From REEB95 sp963810055 (GTDB lineage: Bacteria; Pseudomonadota; Alphaproteobacteria; ATCC43930; CGMCC-115725), in assembly GCA_963810055.1 (NCBI GenBank), contig CAWEME010000020.1:1-64000 (forward strand): a DNA stretch of 64,000 nt. The letters run 5' to 3'. Below the pieces are notes generated by a model. It was not told the origin of the DNA, ran no database searches, and saw nothing but the letters and a program-made list of their open reading frames with translations. This document shows positions 50,106-60,194 of this stretch, one piece after another. A program made the translations under genes and the position numbers. Every line of letters starts with the position of its first letter. The first letter of the stretch is position 1.

Positions 50106-51863
50106 TCAGCCCACGGGCAGGCGGACGATGAAGCGCGCGCCGGCGACCTTGCCCGAGGCATCGGCGCGATTTTCGGCCTTGAGCGTGCCGCGATGGGTTT
50201 CGACGATCTGCTTCGAGATCGACAGGCCCAGGCCGGAATGGGTCCCGAATTTCTCGCCCGCCGGCCGTTCGCTGTAGAAGCGGTCGAAGATCGCCTCGAG
50301 CTTGCCCGGCGGGATGCCCGGGCCGTCATCCTCGACCGCGATTTCGGCGAAGGCGCCGGCGCGGCGCGCGGTAATCCGGATCGAGCCGCCCGGCGGGCTG
50401 AAGGAAACGGCGTTCTCGATCAGGTTGCGGAACACCTGGACCAGGCGGTCCTCGATGCCCGGCACCGCCAGCGCGCCTTCCGGCACGGTTAGGATCAGCT
50501 TGGGCGCGCCCGGACGCGCGGCGGATTCATAGACCTCGACCAGCGCCGCGAGCAGGCGGTCGAGCCGGACGGGAGCGAATTCGTCGCGGAACAGCTCGGC
50601 GTCGAGCCGCGAGGCGTTGGAGATGTCGGTGACCAGGCGGTTGAGCCGGTCGATATCCTCCATCACCAGCGCCAGCAGCCGCTTCTGCTTCACCGGATCG
50701 TCGATCCGCGCCACGGTCTCGATCGCGCTCTTCAAGGAGGTGATCGGGTTCTTGATCTCGTGCGAAACGTCGGCGGCGAAACGCTCGATCGCCTCCATCC
50801 GCAGCCACAGCGCCGCGGTCATGTCGCGGAGCGCGCCCGACAGCTCGCCGATCTCGTCGCCGCGCCCGGTCAGGTCGGGGATGACGGCGTCGCGGCCGGG
50901 ACGGCGGCGCACGCGCTCGGCCGCGGCGGCCAGCCGCCGGATCGGCCGCGCGATGGTGCCGGCGAGATAGAGCGACAACAGCACGGTGACGATCAGCGCG
51001 AAGCCGAAGACCTTGATGATCTGGAAACGCACCGAACGCACCGCCGCGTCGATGTCGGTCGAGCCGATCGACAGCTGCACCGCGCCCAGCACCTGGCGGT
51101 AGCGCTGCACCGGCACCGCCACGGTGATGACCAGGCCGCCGTATTCGCGGTCGCTTTGCACCGCGCTGGCGATGTCGCCCGACAGGGCGCGCGTCACCTC
51201 GGGATAGTCGGATGCGGTCTGGACCGGCGGCTCGACATAGGGCGGATAATGCCGGTGCGCCGGCAGCAGCCAGACCACGGTGGCATAGACGCGGTCGGCC
51301 AGGCGTTCGAACAGGCCAGGATTGGGCGGCGGCAGCACGGATATTTCCACCATCCCGCCGGGGCCGCGCAGCTCGTTGGTGTCGGCGATCAGATGGCCTT
51401 GCAGATCGTAGACCCGTGCGCGGGTGTCGAGCGTCGGTTCGACCAGGCGTTGGATCATCTCGCGCGCCACTTCCGGCGCCAGGGTGAGGCCGACCTGCGG
51501 CTCCTGGCTGACCGCGCCCTCGCCCAAGGCGGCGCCGAAGATCTGCCCCTGGGTTTTGAGCGCGTCGATATTGGCGTCGATCAGGCCGGTCTGATATTGC
51601 CCAAGATAGAGCAAGCCGCCGCCGAGGATGGCGAGCGCGAAGATGTTGACCCCCAGGATGCTGCGTGTCAGCGGCGAGATGCGCCGGTAGAAACGCAACG
51701 GCGCGGCGACCAGGCCGGGCAGGCGCGGCCACAGCCACGCGGCGCCCCGCCCCGCCAGGCGCGAGGCGATACGCCACGCCGCCCGCGCGCCGGACCTCGC
51801 GGCGGAAGCGGGTTTGGGCCGCTTGGCGCGATCAGGCGTCGCGGTAGCGGTATCCGACGCCAT
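50106..51863 (-). CDS. chvG: Sensor histidine kinase ChvG
   Basis: A 585-residue membrane kinase, partner of ChvI; in rhizobia and Agrobacterium this pair responds to acid and envelope stress. Two membrane helices (about residues 70-90 and 281-302) enclose a periplasmic sensor part. HAMP domain, then FAADVSHEIKNPITSLKSAI with phosphoacceptor His368, N box NLIENAVSFSPPGG and DDGPGIPPGK, THSGLGLSISKQIVE. It overlaps the end of chvI by 32 bp, so they are co-transcribed. Confidence 0.9.
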   Translation of the reverse strand: MASDTATATPDRAKRPKPASAARSGARAAWRIASRLAGRGAAWLWPRLPGLVAAPLRFYRRISPLTRSILGVNIFALAILGGGLLYLGQYQTGLIDANIDALKTQGQIFGAALGEGAVSQEPQVGLTLAPEVAREMIQRLVEPTLDTRARVYDLQGHLIADTNELRGPGGMVEISVLPPPNPGLFERLADRVYATVVWLLPAHRHYPPYVEPPVQTASDYPEVTRALSGDIASAVQSDREYGGLVITVAVPVQRYRQVLGAVQLSIGSTDIDAAVRSVRFQIIKVFGFALIVTVLLSLYLAGTIARPIRRLAAAAERVRRRPGRDAVIPDLTGRGDEIGELSGALRDMTAALWLRMEAIERFAADVSHEIKNPITSLKSAIETVARIDDPVKQKRLLALVMEDIDRLNRLVTDISNASRLDAELFRDEFAPVRLDRLLAALVEVYESAARPGAPKLILTVPEGALAVPGIEDRLVQVFRNLIENAVSFSPPGGSIRITARRAGAFAEIAVEDDGPGIPPGKLEAIFDRFYSERPAGEKFGTHSGLGLSISKQIVETHRGTLKAENRADASGKVAGARFIVRLPVG

Positions 51864-52530
51864 AAAGGGTTTCGATCTGGGCGAAATCGCTGTCCACCGC
51901 CTTGAATTTCTTCCTCAGGCGCTTGATGTGGCTGTCGATGGTGCGGTCGTCGACATAGATGTGCTCGCCATAGGCGCCGTCCATCAGCTGGTCGCGGCTC
52001 TTGACGTGGCCGGGACGCGCAGCGAGCGATTTCAGGATGAGGAATTCGGTCACGGTCAGGTCGACGCTTTGGCCTTTCCAGCTGCATTGGTGGCGGCCCG
52101 GATCGAGCGTCAGTTCGCCGCGCTGGATCGCGGGCTCGGCCGAGGCCGCGCCGTCGCCGCGCATGATCTCGCCGCGGCGCAGCAGCGCGCGGATGCGTTC
52201 CACCAGCAGGCGTTGCGAAAACGGCTTCTTGATGTAGTCGTCGGCGCCCATGCGCAAGCCCAGGACCTCGTCGACTTCGTCGTCCTTGGAGGTCAGGAAA
52301 ATCACCGGCATGGCGCCGTTCTTGCGCAGATGGCCCAGGAGCTCCATGCCGTCCATGCGCGGCATTTTGATGTCGAGAATGGCGATATCGGCCGGATGGG
52401 CGGTCAACGCCTTCAAGGCCTCGCCGCCGTCGGAATAGGCGCGCACCGCGAAGCCTTCGGCCTCCAGCGCCACCGACAGCGAGGTCAGGATGTTCTTGTC
52501 GTCGTCGACCAAGGCGATGGTATTAGGCAA
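51832..52530 (-). CDS. chvI: Response regulator ChvI
   Basis: OmpR-family regulator of 232 residues. Receiver domain with phospho-acceptor Asp53 in IAILDIKMPRMDGMELLGHL and conserved KKPFSQRLL, then a winged-helix domain ending ETLYGVGYRYRDA. Starts at TTG 52530 after AAGGGGAG. The order chvI-chvG-hprK-PTS with pckA nearby is a conserved alphaproteobacterial arrangement; here an MFS gene and a HugZ-like gene lie between chvI and pckA. The 201 bp to 52731 hold the divergent promoter region. Confidence 0.92.
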   Translation of the reverse strand: MPNTIALVDDDKNILTSLSVALEAEGFAVRAYSDGGEALKALTAHPADIAILDIKMPRMDGMELLGHLRKNGAMPVIFLTSKDDEVDEVLGLRMGADDYIKKPFSQRLLVERIRALLRRGEIMRGDGAASAEPAIQRGELTLDPGRHQCSWKGQSVDLTVTEFLILKSLAARPGHVKSRDQLMDGAYGEHIYVDDRTIDSHIKRLRKKFKAVDSDFAQIETLYGVGYRYRDA

Positions 52531-52731
52531 GGATTTCTCCCCTTAAAAAAATCATAACCAGGTCCATTCCTTGTCCCCAAAAGTGGCGGCTTTAGGGCGG
52601 CCCGGAAGCGGATTCCGCCGCGAAGCGGCGCGTCAGGCGGGCTGCATGGGTCTCTGGTCTTTATCCGTTTTGCGATAGAATATGGCGTTTTTATGCGAGC
52701 AAACAAGGCCGCTGGACCTTACCCTGACGCC

Positions 52732-53925
52732 ATGGACAAGACCCGCATCAGCGCCGCCTTCCTCAATCTGGGCCATGCGCTCGACCATCTGATGATGCTG
52801 ATCTTCCCGACCGTGATTCTGGCCATGAATGCCGAATTCCGCCGCGATTACCGCGCCATGCTGCCGCTGGCGCTGGGCGGATTCCTGGCCTTCGGCGCGG
52901 GCTCCTTGCCGGCGGGCTGGCTCGGCGACCGCTGGGGAAGGCGGCCAATGATGATCCTGTTCTTCACCGGCATCGGCGGAGCTTCGATCCTGACCGGGCT
53001 GGCGCAGGCGCCCTGGCAGATCGCGGGGGGCCTGACGCTGGTGGGGCTGTTCGCCTCGATCTATCACCCGGTCGGCATCGCCATGCTGGTCAAGGACAAG
53101 GTCAAGATGGGCCGCGCCTTGGGCTGGAACGGGCTGTGCGGCAATCTCGGCGTCGCCTTCGCCGCGCTGAGTTCCGGGGCGCTCGCTCAATATGCCGGCT
53201 GGCGCGCGGCGTTCTTCGTTCCCGGATCGCTGGCGATTCTCGCGGGATTGGCCTTCGCCCTCCTGGTGCCCTCGGCGCCAGCGCCGGCCTCGACCATCGC
53301 CGGCGGCACGGGCCGCGTCGTGCATGACGACGAAACCAAGCGCGTCTTCGCGCTGTTGACCGCGGCGACCGTGTTCGGCGCCATCATCTTCAACGCCACC
53401 ACCATCGCCATGCCCAAGCTGTTCGACGAGCGCCTGCCCGATCTGGTGCATACGACGCTGGGCGTGGGCGCGCTGGTCTCGGTGGTCTACGTCATCGCCG
53501 CGCTGGCGCAGCTTCTGGTCGGGCGGCTGATCGACGGCAGGCCGTTGCGCGACGTGTTCCTGCCCTTCGCCGCGCTGCAGCTGCCACTGCTGCTGCTGGC
53601 GGGGATGCTCGACAACGGGCCTATGCTGGCGGTGGCGGTGGCGATGATGTTCGTGGTGTTCGGCATCATCCCGATCACCGACGCCATGGTGGCGCGTTAC
53701 GCCCATGACGCCTGGCGCTCGCGCGTCTATGCCGTGCGCTATGTGGTGTCCTTCGGCGCCTCCTCGCTCGCCGTGCCCTTGGTGGCGTATATCCCGCCCC
53801 GGCCCCAGGGCTTCGTCGGCTTGTTCGCGGTGCTGGCGGCACTGGCTTGCGGCACCCTGGTCACCGCCTGGTTCTTCCCGCGTTCGGCCTCGGCGGCGCA
53901 AGCGGTACGGGTGGCGGCGGAATGA
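52732..53925 (+). CDS. MFS transporter
   Basis: A 397-residue major facilitator protein with about twelve helices. The loop-2 signature reads GWLGDRWGRRPMMILFF (Asp-Arg-x-Gly-Arg-Arg). I used ATG 52732 (MDKTRISAAFLNLGHALDHL), because the 13 residues upstream in the open frame are unlike a transporter start. The substrate is unknown; the DHLMMLIFPTVIL start is typical of a family of uncharacterised MFS proteins. Its stop overlaps the HugZ-like gene. Confidence 0.85.
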   Translation: MDKTRISAAFLNLGHALDHLMMLIFPTVILAMNAEFRRDYRAMLPLALGGFLAFGAGSLPAGWLGDRWGRRPMMILFFTGIGGASILTGLAQAPWQIAGGLTLVGLFASIYHPVGIAMLVKDKVKMGRALGWNGLCGNLGVAFAALSSGALAQYAGWRAAFFVPGSLAILAGLAFALLVPSAPAPASTIAGGTGRVVHDDETKRVFALLTAATVFGAIIFNATTIAMPKLFDERLPDLVHTTLGVGALVSVVYVIAALAQLLVGRLIDGRPLRDVFLPFAALQLPLLLLAGMLDNGPMLAVAVAMMFVVFGIIPITDAMVARYAHDAWRSRVYAVRYVVSFGASSLAVPLVAYIPPRPQGFVGLFAVLAALACGTLVTAWFFPRSASAAQAVRVAAE

Positions 53926-54383
53926 GCGGCGCGGAATCCGGCGCCAAGGCGCGGGCGCTGCTGCACCAGGCCGGGCGCGCCTGCCTTGCCACGCTGCTCG
54001 ACGGCGCGCCTTACGCCTCGCTGGTGCTGGTGGCCGAGGACGAGGACGGTTCGCCCATCCTGCTGCTTTCTGATCTCGCCGAGCACGCCAAGAATTTGAA
54101 ACGCGACCAGCGCGCCTCGCTCTTGATCGACGGCACTGCGGGATTGCCCGATGCGCTGGCCGGGCCGCGCGTGACCTTGCTCGGCAGTTTGGAACGCAGC
54201 GGCGACCAACGGCTCAAAACGCGCTTTCTCGCCCGCCATCCGAGCGCCGCCGCCTATGCGGGCTTCGGGGATTTCGCGTGCTACCGCATGAAGCTCGCGC
54301 GCGCGCATCTGGTCGAAGGCTTCGGCCGCATCGAGTGGATCGCGCCCGAGGATTTCCTCTCGCCAGCGGCCAAAAGCGCGTAA
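53922..54383 (+). CDS. Pyridoxamine 5'-phosphate oxidase-like (HugZ type) protein
   Basis: A 153-residue FMN-binding split-barrel protein: ARALLHQAGRACLATLLDGA, PYASLVLVAEDEDGSPILLL, SDLAEHAKNLKRDQRASLLI. It lacks the C-terminal haem-binding half of HugZ, so a haem oxygenase role is not supported; FMN binding is likely. ATG 53922 overlaps the MFS stop. Confidence 0.78.
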   Translation: MSGAESGAKARALLHQAGRACLATLLDGAPYASLVLVAEDEDGSPILLLSDLAEHAKNLKRDQRASLLIDGTAGLPDALAGPRVTLLGSLERSGDQRLKTRFLARHPSAAAYAGFGDFACYRMKLARAHLVEGFGRIEWIAPEDFLSPAAKSA

Positions 54384-54406
54384 AAACGCCGCCTAAATCG
54401 GCGTTT
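54384..54406 (+). terminator. Weak hairpin after the HugZ-like gene
   Basis: AAACGCCG (54384-54391) pairs with CGGCGTTT (54399-54406) around a 7-base loop, starting 1 base after the stop codon. No T run follows, so it is a weak terminator at best. The gap to pckA (to 54557) is A+T-rich near 54430-54475 and likely contains its promoter. Confidence 0.4.
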
Positions 54407-54557
54407 ACCGTATCCGATCAATCCCTTAAGGGCAAAGTTGCAGAACGGTTCTAAACCGTTATATTTGAATTCAAGCCGGCAGGCGGCGCGACCGGGGGTT
54501 CAGGCGCGCCGTGACGCAACGCCGGCGCCGCCTTAATCGTGGAACCCAAGAGGAGAC

Positions 54558-56186
54558 ATGCTTTTGAAAGACGCCGCCCAATCCGTCCACGGATTTCCGT
54601 CGAGCTTCGGCCTGCACGAACAGGGCTTCCGCCGCCTCAGCGCCGAGCATTGGAACCTGTCGGTGCCGATCCTTTACGAGCACGCCATCCGCAAGGGCGA
54701 GGGGCAATTGGGCGCGGGCGGCTCTTTCGTCGCGGTCACCGGCGCCTTCACCGGCCGCACGCCCAAGGACAAATACATCGTCGAGGAGGCCTCGAGCAAA
54801 GCCGACATCGACTGGAACGCGATCAACCAGAAGCTGCCGGAAGCGACCTTCGACAGCCTGCACCGCCGCATCCTGTCCTATTACCAGGGCCGCGAGATCT
54901 TCGTGCAGGACCTCCATTGCGGCGCCGATCCGGCCTACCGGCTGAAGGTGCGGGTGGCGACGCCGAGCGCGTGGCACGCGCTGTTCGCGCGCAACATGTT
55001 CATCCGCCCCAAGGCCGAGGAATTGAAGAGCCACGTGCCCGATTTCACCATCCTGCACGCGCCGCATTTCTTCGCGCAGGCCGAGGCCGACGGCATCCGT
55101 TCCGACACCTTCATTTTCGTGAATTTCGCCAAGAAGCTGGTGCTGATCGGCGGCACCGAATACGCCGGCGAGATCAAGAAGTCGGTGTTCGGCTATCTGA
55201 ACTACATGCTGCCGGCCCGGGACGTGCTGCCGATGCATTGCTCGGCCAATGTCGGCCCCAAGGGCGACGCCGCGATCTTCTTCGGCCTCTCCGGCACCGG
55301 CAAGACCACGCTCTCGGCCGACAGCACCCGCACGCTGATCGGCGACGACGAGCACGGCTGGAGCCAGAAGGGCTTGTTCAATTTCGAGGGCGGCTGCTAC
55401 GCCAAGTGCATCAATTTGTCGAAGGAAGCCGAGCCCGAGATCTACGACACCGTGTTCCGCTTCGGCACGGTGCTGGAGAACGTGGTGATCGACAAGGATT
55501 CGCGGCTCCCCGATCTGAACGACGGCAGCCTGACCGAGAACACGCGCGCCTGTTATCCGGTCGATTTCATCCCGAACATGAGCGAGACCGGCCTGGCGCC
55601 CCATCCCGACAACGTCATCATGCTGACGGCGGACGCCTTCGGCGTGCTGCCGCCCATCTCCAAGCTTTCTCCCGAACAGGCGATGTATCATTTCCTCTCG
55701 GGCTATACCGCGCGCGTCGCCGGCACCGAGAAGGGGCTCGGCAACGAGCCGCAGGCGACGTTCTCGACCTGCTTCGGCGCGGTGTTCATGCCGCGCCATC
55801 CCTCGATCTACGCCAAGATGCTGGGCGAGCGCATCGCCAAGCAGAAGGCGACCTGCTGGCTGGTGAACACCGGCTGGTCGGGCGGCGCCTATGGCGTGGG
55901 CTCGCGGATGAAGATCGCCCATACCCGCGCGCTGGTGAGTGCGGCGCTGGCCGGCACGCTCAAGCACGCGCCGGTGAAGAAGGACCCGATCTTCGGCTTG
56001 GCGGTGCCGGAAAGCTGCGGCGAGGTTCCGGCCCACGTGCTGAACCCGCGCAACACCTGGTCGGACAAGGGCGCCTATGACGAGACCGCGAAGAAGCTGA
56101 GCCACAGCTTCGAGAAGAACTTCAAGCAGTACGAGCCTTATGTCGGCACCGAGGTGAAGGCCGCGGCGATCCGCCCCGCCGCCTGA
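54558..56186 (+). CDS. pckA: Phosphoenolpyruvate carboxykinase (ATP)
   Basis: PckA turns oxaloacetate and ATP into PEP, the entry step of gluconeogenesis. The 542-residue protein has the substrate loop TGAFTGRTPKDKYIVEE, the P-loop GLSGTGKTTLSAD (residues 243-255) and EGGCYAKCINLSKEAEPEIY. Ribosome site AAGAGGAGA before ATG 54558. In many alphaproteobacteria pckA is divergent from chvI and under its control; here two genes separate them. A strong terminator follows. Confidence 0.95.
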   Translation: MLLKDAAQSVHGFPSSFGLHEQGFRRLSAEHWNLSVPILYEHAIRKGEGQLGAGGSFVAVTGAFTGRTPKDKYIVEEASSKADIDWNAINQKLPEATFDSLHRRILSYYQGREIFVQDLHCGADPAYRLKVRVATPSAWHALFARNMFIRPKAEELKSHVPDFTILHAPHFFAQAEADGIRSDTFIFVNFAKKLVLIGGTEYAGEIKKSVFGYLNYMLPARDVLPMHCSANVGPKGDAAIFFGLSGTGKTTLSADSTRTLIGDDEHGWSQKGLFNFEGGCYAKCINLSKEAEPEIYDTVFRFGTVLENVVIDKDSRLPDLNDGSLTENTRACYPVDFIPNMSETGLAPHPDNVIMLTADAFGVLPPISKLSPEQAMYHFLSGYTARVAGTEKGLGNEPQATFSTCFGAVFMPRHPSIYAKMLGERIAKQKATCWLVNTGWSGGAYGVGSRMKIAHTRALVSAALAGTLKHAPVKKDPIFGLAVPESCGEVPAHVLNPRNTWSDKGAYDETAKKLSHSFEKNFKQYEPYVGTEVKAAAIRPAA

Positions 56187-56213
56187 GGGGCGCTCGGCTT
56201 CGATCCGGAGCAA

Positions 56214-56246
56214 TAAAAAACCCCCGGTCCGTAGACCGGGGGTTTT
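56214..56246 (+). terminator. Strong intrinsic terminator of pckA
   Basis: CCCCCGGTC (56221-56229) pairs with GACCGGGGG (56234-56242) around a 4-base loop, with TTTT after and a run of A before. It can act on both strands and lies between convergent pckA and the pilin gene. Confidence 0.92.
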
Positions 56247-56274
56247 GTTACAACGCTCCAGGTACCGTTGCCGA

Positions 56275-56433
56275 CTACAGGTTGGTCGCGACGGTATTGA
56301 AGGTGTTCTTCAAATTACCGCCGACGGTCGTCAAAGCGGTGACGATGACGACGGCGATGAGGGCGGCGATCAAGCCATATTCGATGGCGGTCGCGCCGAA
56401 CTCGTCACGGAAAAGCTGCACAAGGGTCTTCAT
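56275..56433 (-). CDS. Flp family type IVb pilin
   Basis: A 52-residue pre-pilin. Short basic leader MKTLVQLFRDEFGATAIEYG, with processing expected before the hydrophobic helix; Glu in TAIEYGLIAALIAVVIV is the conserved +5-type residue of Flp pilins. GGAGAAACC precedes ATG 56433. Flp pili mediate adhesion. No tad/cpa assembly genes are in the window, so they would lie elsewhere. Confidence 0.88.
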   Translation of the reverse strand: MKTLVQLFRDEFGATAIEYGLIAALIAVVIVTALTTVGGNLKNTFNTVATNL

Positions 56434-56551
56434 GGTGGTTTCTCCTGGGGACCGACGAACGCGTTCGAGGAGCAACTCTGGGCCCAAGGCGTTAATCCGG
56501 CGTAAAGATGTTAAAAATTTAATGGGGTTGGTTTGTCTAAAATGCCGGGCA

Positions 56552-56740
56552 TTAAACCAGCCGCGACGCGGCCAGCGCGACCAGGCCCGTCACGGCGAGA
56601 GCGAGGCCGCGCCACGCCCATGGCATTTCGCCGATCATGAAGCTCTCGCGCGGATAGGGGAAATTGCCGGTCCCCTGCCCGATGAAGAGAATTCCCATCA
56701 AGAGCGCGATTATGCCGATCCAGAGCAGGGCTTTGCGCAT
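56552..56740 (-). CDS. Small conserved membrane protein
   Basis: A 62-residue protein with two helices (LLWIGIIALLMGILFIGQGT, ALAVTGLVALAASRLV) around GNFPYPRESFMIGEMPWAWR. I recognise it as a conserved hypothetical of alphaproteobacteria. AAGGAAAGAAG lies before ATG 56740. It follows polA on the minus strand after 53 bp and may be co-transcribed. Function unknown. Confidence 0.7.
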   Translation of the reverse strand: MRKALLWIGIIALLMGILFIGQGTGNFPYPRESFMIGEMPWAWRGLALAVTGLVALAASRLV

Positions 56741-56793
56741 GGATTCTTCTTTCCTTCGCAAGACGGCCGCGCCCCTGCGCGGCCCTTGCTACG

Positions 56794-59700
56794 CTAGTGC
56801 GCCTCGTCCCAGTGGCGGGCAGAGCCGGTGTCGACCACCAGCTTCACGGAAAGCTCGACCGCAGGATAGGCGGCGCCTTCCATCACCCGTTTGACGAGAG
56901 CGGCGGTCTCATCGACCTCTTTTTCCGCCACCTCGAAGACCAGCTCGTCATGCACCTGCAAGAGCATGCGCGCGCCCAGGCCCGCCTTTTCCAGCGCGGG
57001 CGGGATGCGGCGCATGGCGCGCTTGATGATGTCGGCGGCGGCGCCTTGCAAGGGCGCGTTGATGGCGGCGCGTTCGGAGAAACCGCGCACCGATTGGTTC
57101 GCATCCTTGATGCCGCGGAGATAGCAGCGCCTTCCGAATATCGTCTCGACATAGCCGTGCTTGCGCGCAAATTCCTTGGTTTCTTCCATGTAGTCGCGGA
57201 TGCCGGGGAAGCGCTGGAAATAGGCCTTGATGTATTGCGCCGCCTCGGCCTGGGGCACGTCGATCTGCGACGCCAGGCCGAAGGCGCTGATGCCGTAGAG
57301 AATGCCGAAATTGATCGCCTTGGCGCGCCGGCGGAGATTGGGGTCCATGCCCTTGACCGGCACGCCGAACACCTCGCTCGCGGTGGCGGCGTGAATGTCG
57401 ATGCCCTGGGCGAAGGCCTGTTTCAAGGCAGCGACGTCGGCCACGTGGGCGGCCAGACGCAGCTCGATCTGACTGTAATCGGCCGAAAGCAGCACATGGC
57501 CTTTCTCGGCGATGAAGGCGTGGCGGATCTTGCGCCCTTCCTCGGTCCGGACCGGTATGTTCTGGAGATTGGGATCGGTCGAGGCCAGCCGGCCGGTCGA
57601 CGCGCCCGCCAGAGAGTAGCTGGTGTGGACGCGGCCGGTGCGGGGGTTGATCTGCGCCATCAGCGCGTCGGCATAGGTCGATTTGAGCTTCGACAATTGG
57701 CGCCAGTCGAGCACCCGGGCGGGCAGAGCGTGTTCGGCCGCCAATTCCTCCAGCACGTCGGCGTCGGTGCCGTAGGCGCCGGTCTTGGTCTTGCGGCCGG
57801 ACGCCAATTTCAGCTCGTCGAACAAGACCTTGCCCAGCTGCTGCGGCGAGGCGATGTTGAAAGGGTGGCCGGCGAGCTTGTGAATCTCGACCTCGAGCTC
57901 GGCCATGCGCTTGGCGAAATCCTCCGAGGCGCGGCGCAATTGCGCGGCGTCGACCTTGATGCCGTGCGCTTCCATCCGGGCCACCACCTCGGGCATGGCG
58001 CGCTCGACGGTCTCGTAGAAGGCGAGCTTATGCCCAGCCAGCAGGCGCGGCTTCAACAGCCGGTGGAGGCGCAGCGTGTAATCGGCGTCCTCGGCGGCGT
58101 AGTCGCAAGCCTTGTCCAGCGCCACCGCGGCGAAGCCGGTGTGGTTTTTGCCGGAACCCGCCACGTCCTTGTATTTGATGGTGTCGTGGCCGAAATGGAG
58201 CTTGGCCAGCTCGTCGAGCCCATGGCCGTGCAAGCCCGCTTCGAGCACGAAGGAGATCAGCATGGTGCAGTCGATCGGCGCCACGGATATCCCGTAACGC
58301 GCCAGTACGGCGATGTCGTATTTGATGTTCTGGCCGATCTTGAGAACGGAGTCGTTTTCCAAGAGCGGCTTCAGTTTCGCCAGCGCGGCTTTGAGCGGAA
58401 TTTGCTTGGGCGCTTCGGGCCGGGCGCTTGGCCTCGCCGCCGAGATCGAGCGCGCCCTGGCCGCCCGCGACATGGCCCAAGGGGATGTAACAGGCGCGGC
58501 CCGGCTCGAGCGCCAGCGACACGCCCACCAGCTCGGCCAGCGAGGCGTCGAGAGATGTCGTCTCGGTATCGACCGCGACCGCGCCCAACGACGCGGCCTC
58601 CGCGATCCAGCGCTCGAGCGCCGCCAGATCCTGCACCAGCTCGTAATGCGGCTTGGCGTGGGCGAGCCTGGCCGGCGCGTCGGGCGCGGGAAGATGGCCC
58701 GTGGCGGGCGGCGGCACGGCGGGTTCGGGCGGCTCGAATTCCGGTTCCTTGGCCTCGGCCTTGGGCGGCGCGGCTTTGGCGGTGTCAGCGAGCTGTAATG
58801 CAAGGCGATTGAGTATCGACTTGAAACCCTGCGTCTGTAGAAAATTATTGACCTTAATCGGATCAAAATCTTTCTTCTCAAAAGCAGCAAGTGGAGATGG
58901 CAGCTTCACACGGTCGTCGAGGGTGACGAGTTTTTTGGAGATGCGCGCGTCTTCACTATGCTCAACAAGAAGATCAATGTAGGTCGTGGCAGTTCTTATC
59001 CAAAAACGCCATTCTAAAATTAACTTGGCGATTTCATGTGTCCTTGCCAATTCGTTGAGTATGTCGGCATTAACACTATAACTGCCCGTCTTACTACGCT
59101 TGCCTCCGGGCAACTTCAATTCCTCAAAAAGAACGTTGCCAAGTTCCTTTGGTGAGTTGAGATTGAATTCTCGTTTCGCCAGTTTGAATATTTTCGGTTC
59201 AAGCTTTTTTGCCTCGGCCTCAGCGTACTTTTTGAATTCGTCTGGCTTCGAAATTCGCTTTAAGACCGTTTCTAGATCGCCAAATTCTTGGATGAAGCGG
59301 CTGGCGGCGTCGTCACCGATACCTCGCACACCCGGCACATTGTCCACTGAATCGCCGAGGATGGCCTGAACGTCGATCACTTTGTCCGGACCGACGCCGA
59401 ATTTTTCCTTGACCTCGGCGGCGCGTATAACGCGCTCGCGCATGGGGTCGAACATCTCGACCTTGTCGTTGACCAGTTGCATCAGGTCCTTGTCGGAGGA
59501 GACGATGGTGACGCGCGCGCCTTCCTTCACCGCCTCGCGCGCATAGGTCGCGATCAGGTCGTCGGCTTCAAAATCACTTTGCTCAACACGACAAACGCTA
59601 AATGCGTCTACGGCTTCGCGGACGATCGCGAATTGCGGCACCAAATCATCGGGTGCTTCAGGCCGGTGCGCCTTGTAATCCTTGTAGATGCGGTTCCGGA

Positions 59701-59911
59701 AAGTTGCGCGAGCAGTGTCAAACACGACACCAATATGATCGGCATCGGTTTCTCTTAACAATTTTAGCAACATAGTTGTGAATGTGTAGACGGCGCCTAT
59801 CGGCGTGCCGTCCGGGCGCGTCATTGGCTTCCCCATATGAGCCATGGCGTGGTAAGCGCGGAAGATGAAGCCCGAGCCGTCGATCAGATAGACGTGCCTG
59901 GGTTTGGCCAC
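56794..59911 (-). CDS. polA: DNA polymerase I (one frameshift; mosaic N-terminal half)
   Basis: Repair and replication polymerase, about 1039 residues. From ATG 59911 the 5'-nuclease domain is clear (YLIDGSGFIFRAYHA, FEADDLIATYAREA, GDSVDNVPGVRGIGDDAASR). A 3'-5' exonuclease domain follows (VAVDTETTSLDAS). After a one-base insertion near 58418 the frame continues EAPKQIPLKAALAKLKPLL into the polymerase domain (LLSADYSQIELRLAAHVAD, LLQVHDELVFEV). Between the nuclease and exonuclease domains, residues 224-315 (58967-59242) form an extra segment like the polymerase thumb. DNA at 58800-59300 and in patches to 59790 is far richer in A+T than its surroundings. Confidence 0.9.
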
Positions 59912-59915
59912 GGGG

Positions 59916-60104
59916 TCAGTGGCCGGCTGGCGACTTGCCCGGCTTTCCTGTCGGCCGTTTCACGAAGGTCCGCGAGCAATAGGGGCATTCGATCCGGCCC
60001 GCGGGCTGGAGATTGAGATAGACCCGGGGATGGCCCGCGGCGCTGGAACCGTTGCCGTCGCAGGCGACGGTGTCTTGGTCGATTTCGACGGTTTCGAAAG
60101 GCAT
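59916..60104 (-). CDS. Zinc-finger (zf-CHCC) protein, complex I NDUFS6-like
   Basis: A 62-residue protein with the zf-CHCC pattern: CDGNG, then GHPRVYLNL, then CPYCSRTFV, giving Cys-His-Cys-Cys ligands. Related to the mitochondrial complex I subunit NDUFS6 and its alphaproteobacterial counterparts. ATG 60104 follows GGCGGAAAG; the open frame extends farther but that part looks non-coding. It ends 5 bp before the polA start, so the two may be co-transcribed. Confidence 0.8.
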   Translation of the reverse strand: MPFETVEIDQDTVACDGNGSSAAGHPRVYLNLQPAGRIECPYCSRTFVKRPTGKPGKSPAGH

Positions 60105-60194
60105 CTTTCCGCCTCGATGTTGCCTTACAGGTGGCCTGGGCCGGTCATTGACCGGCGCGCGGCGCGGATGATACGCATTCCTCCGGCACAATCA

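Noticed and set aside
54471..56213. Minus-strand frame of 580 codons opposite pckA
   Set aside because: Antisense shadow of pckA, which has all catalytic motifs.
58967..59242. Intein within polA
   Set aside because: The extra segment lacks the Cys/Ser start, the His-Asn end and the Hint blocks, and instead resembles the polymerase thumb.
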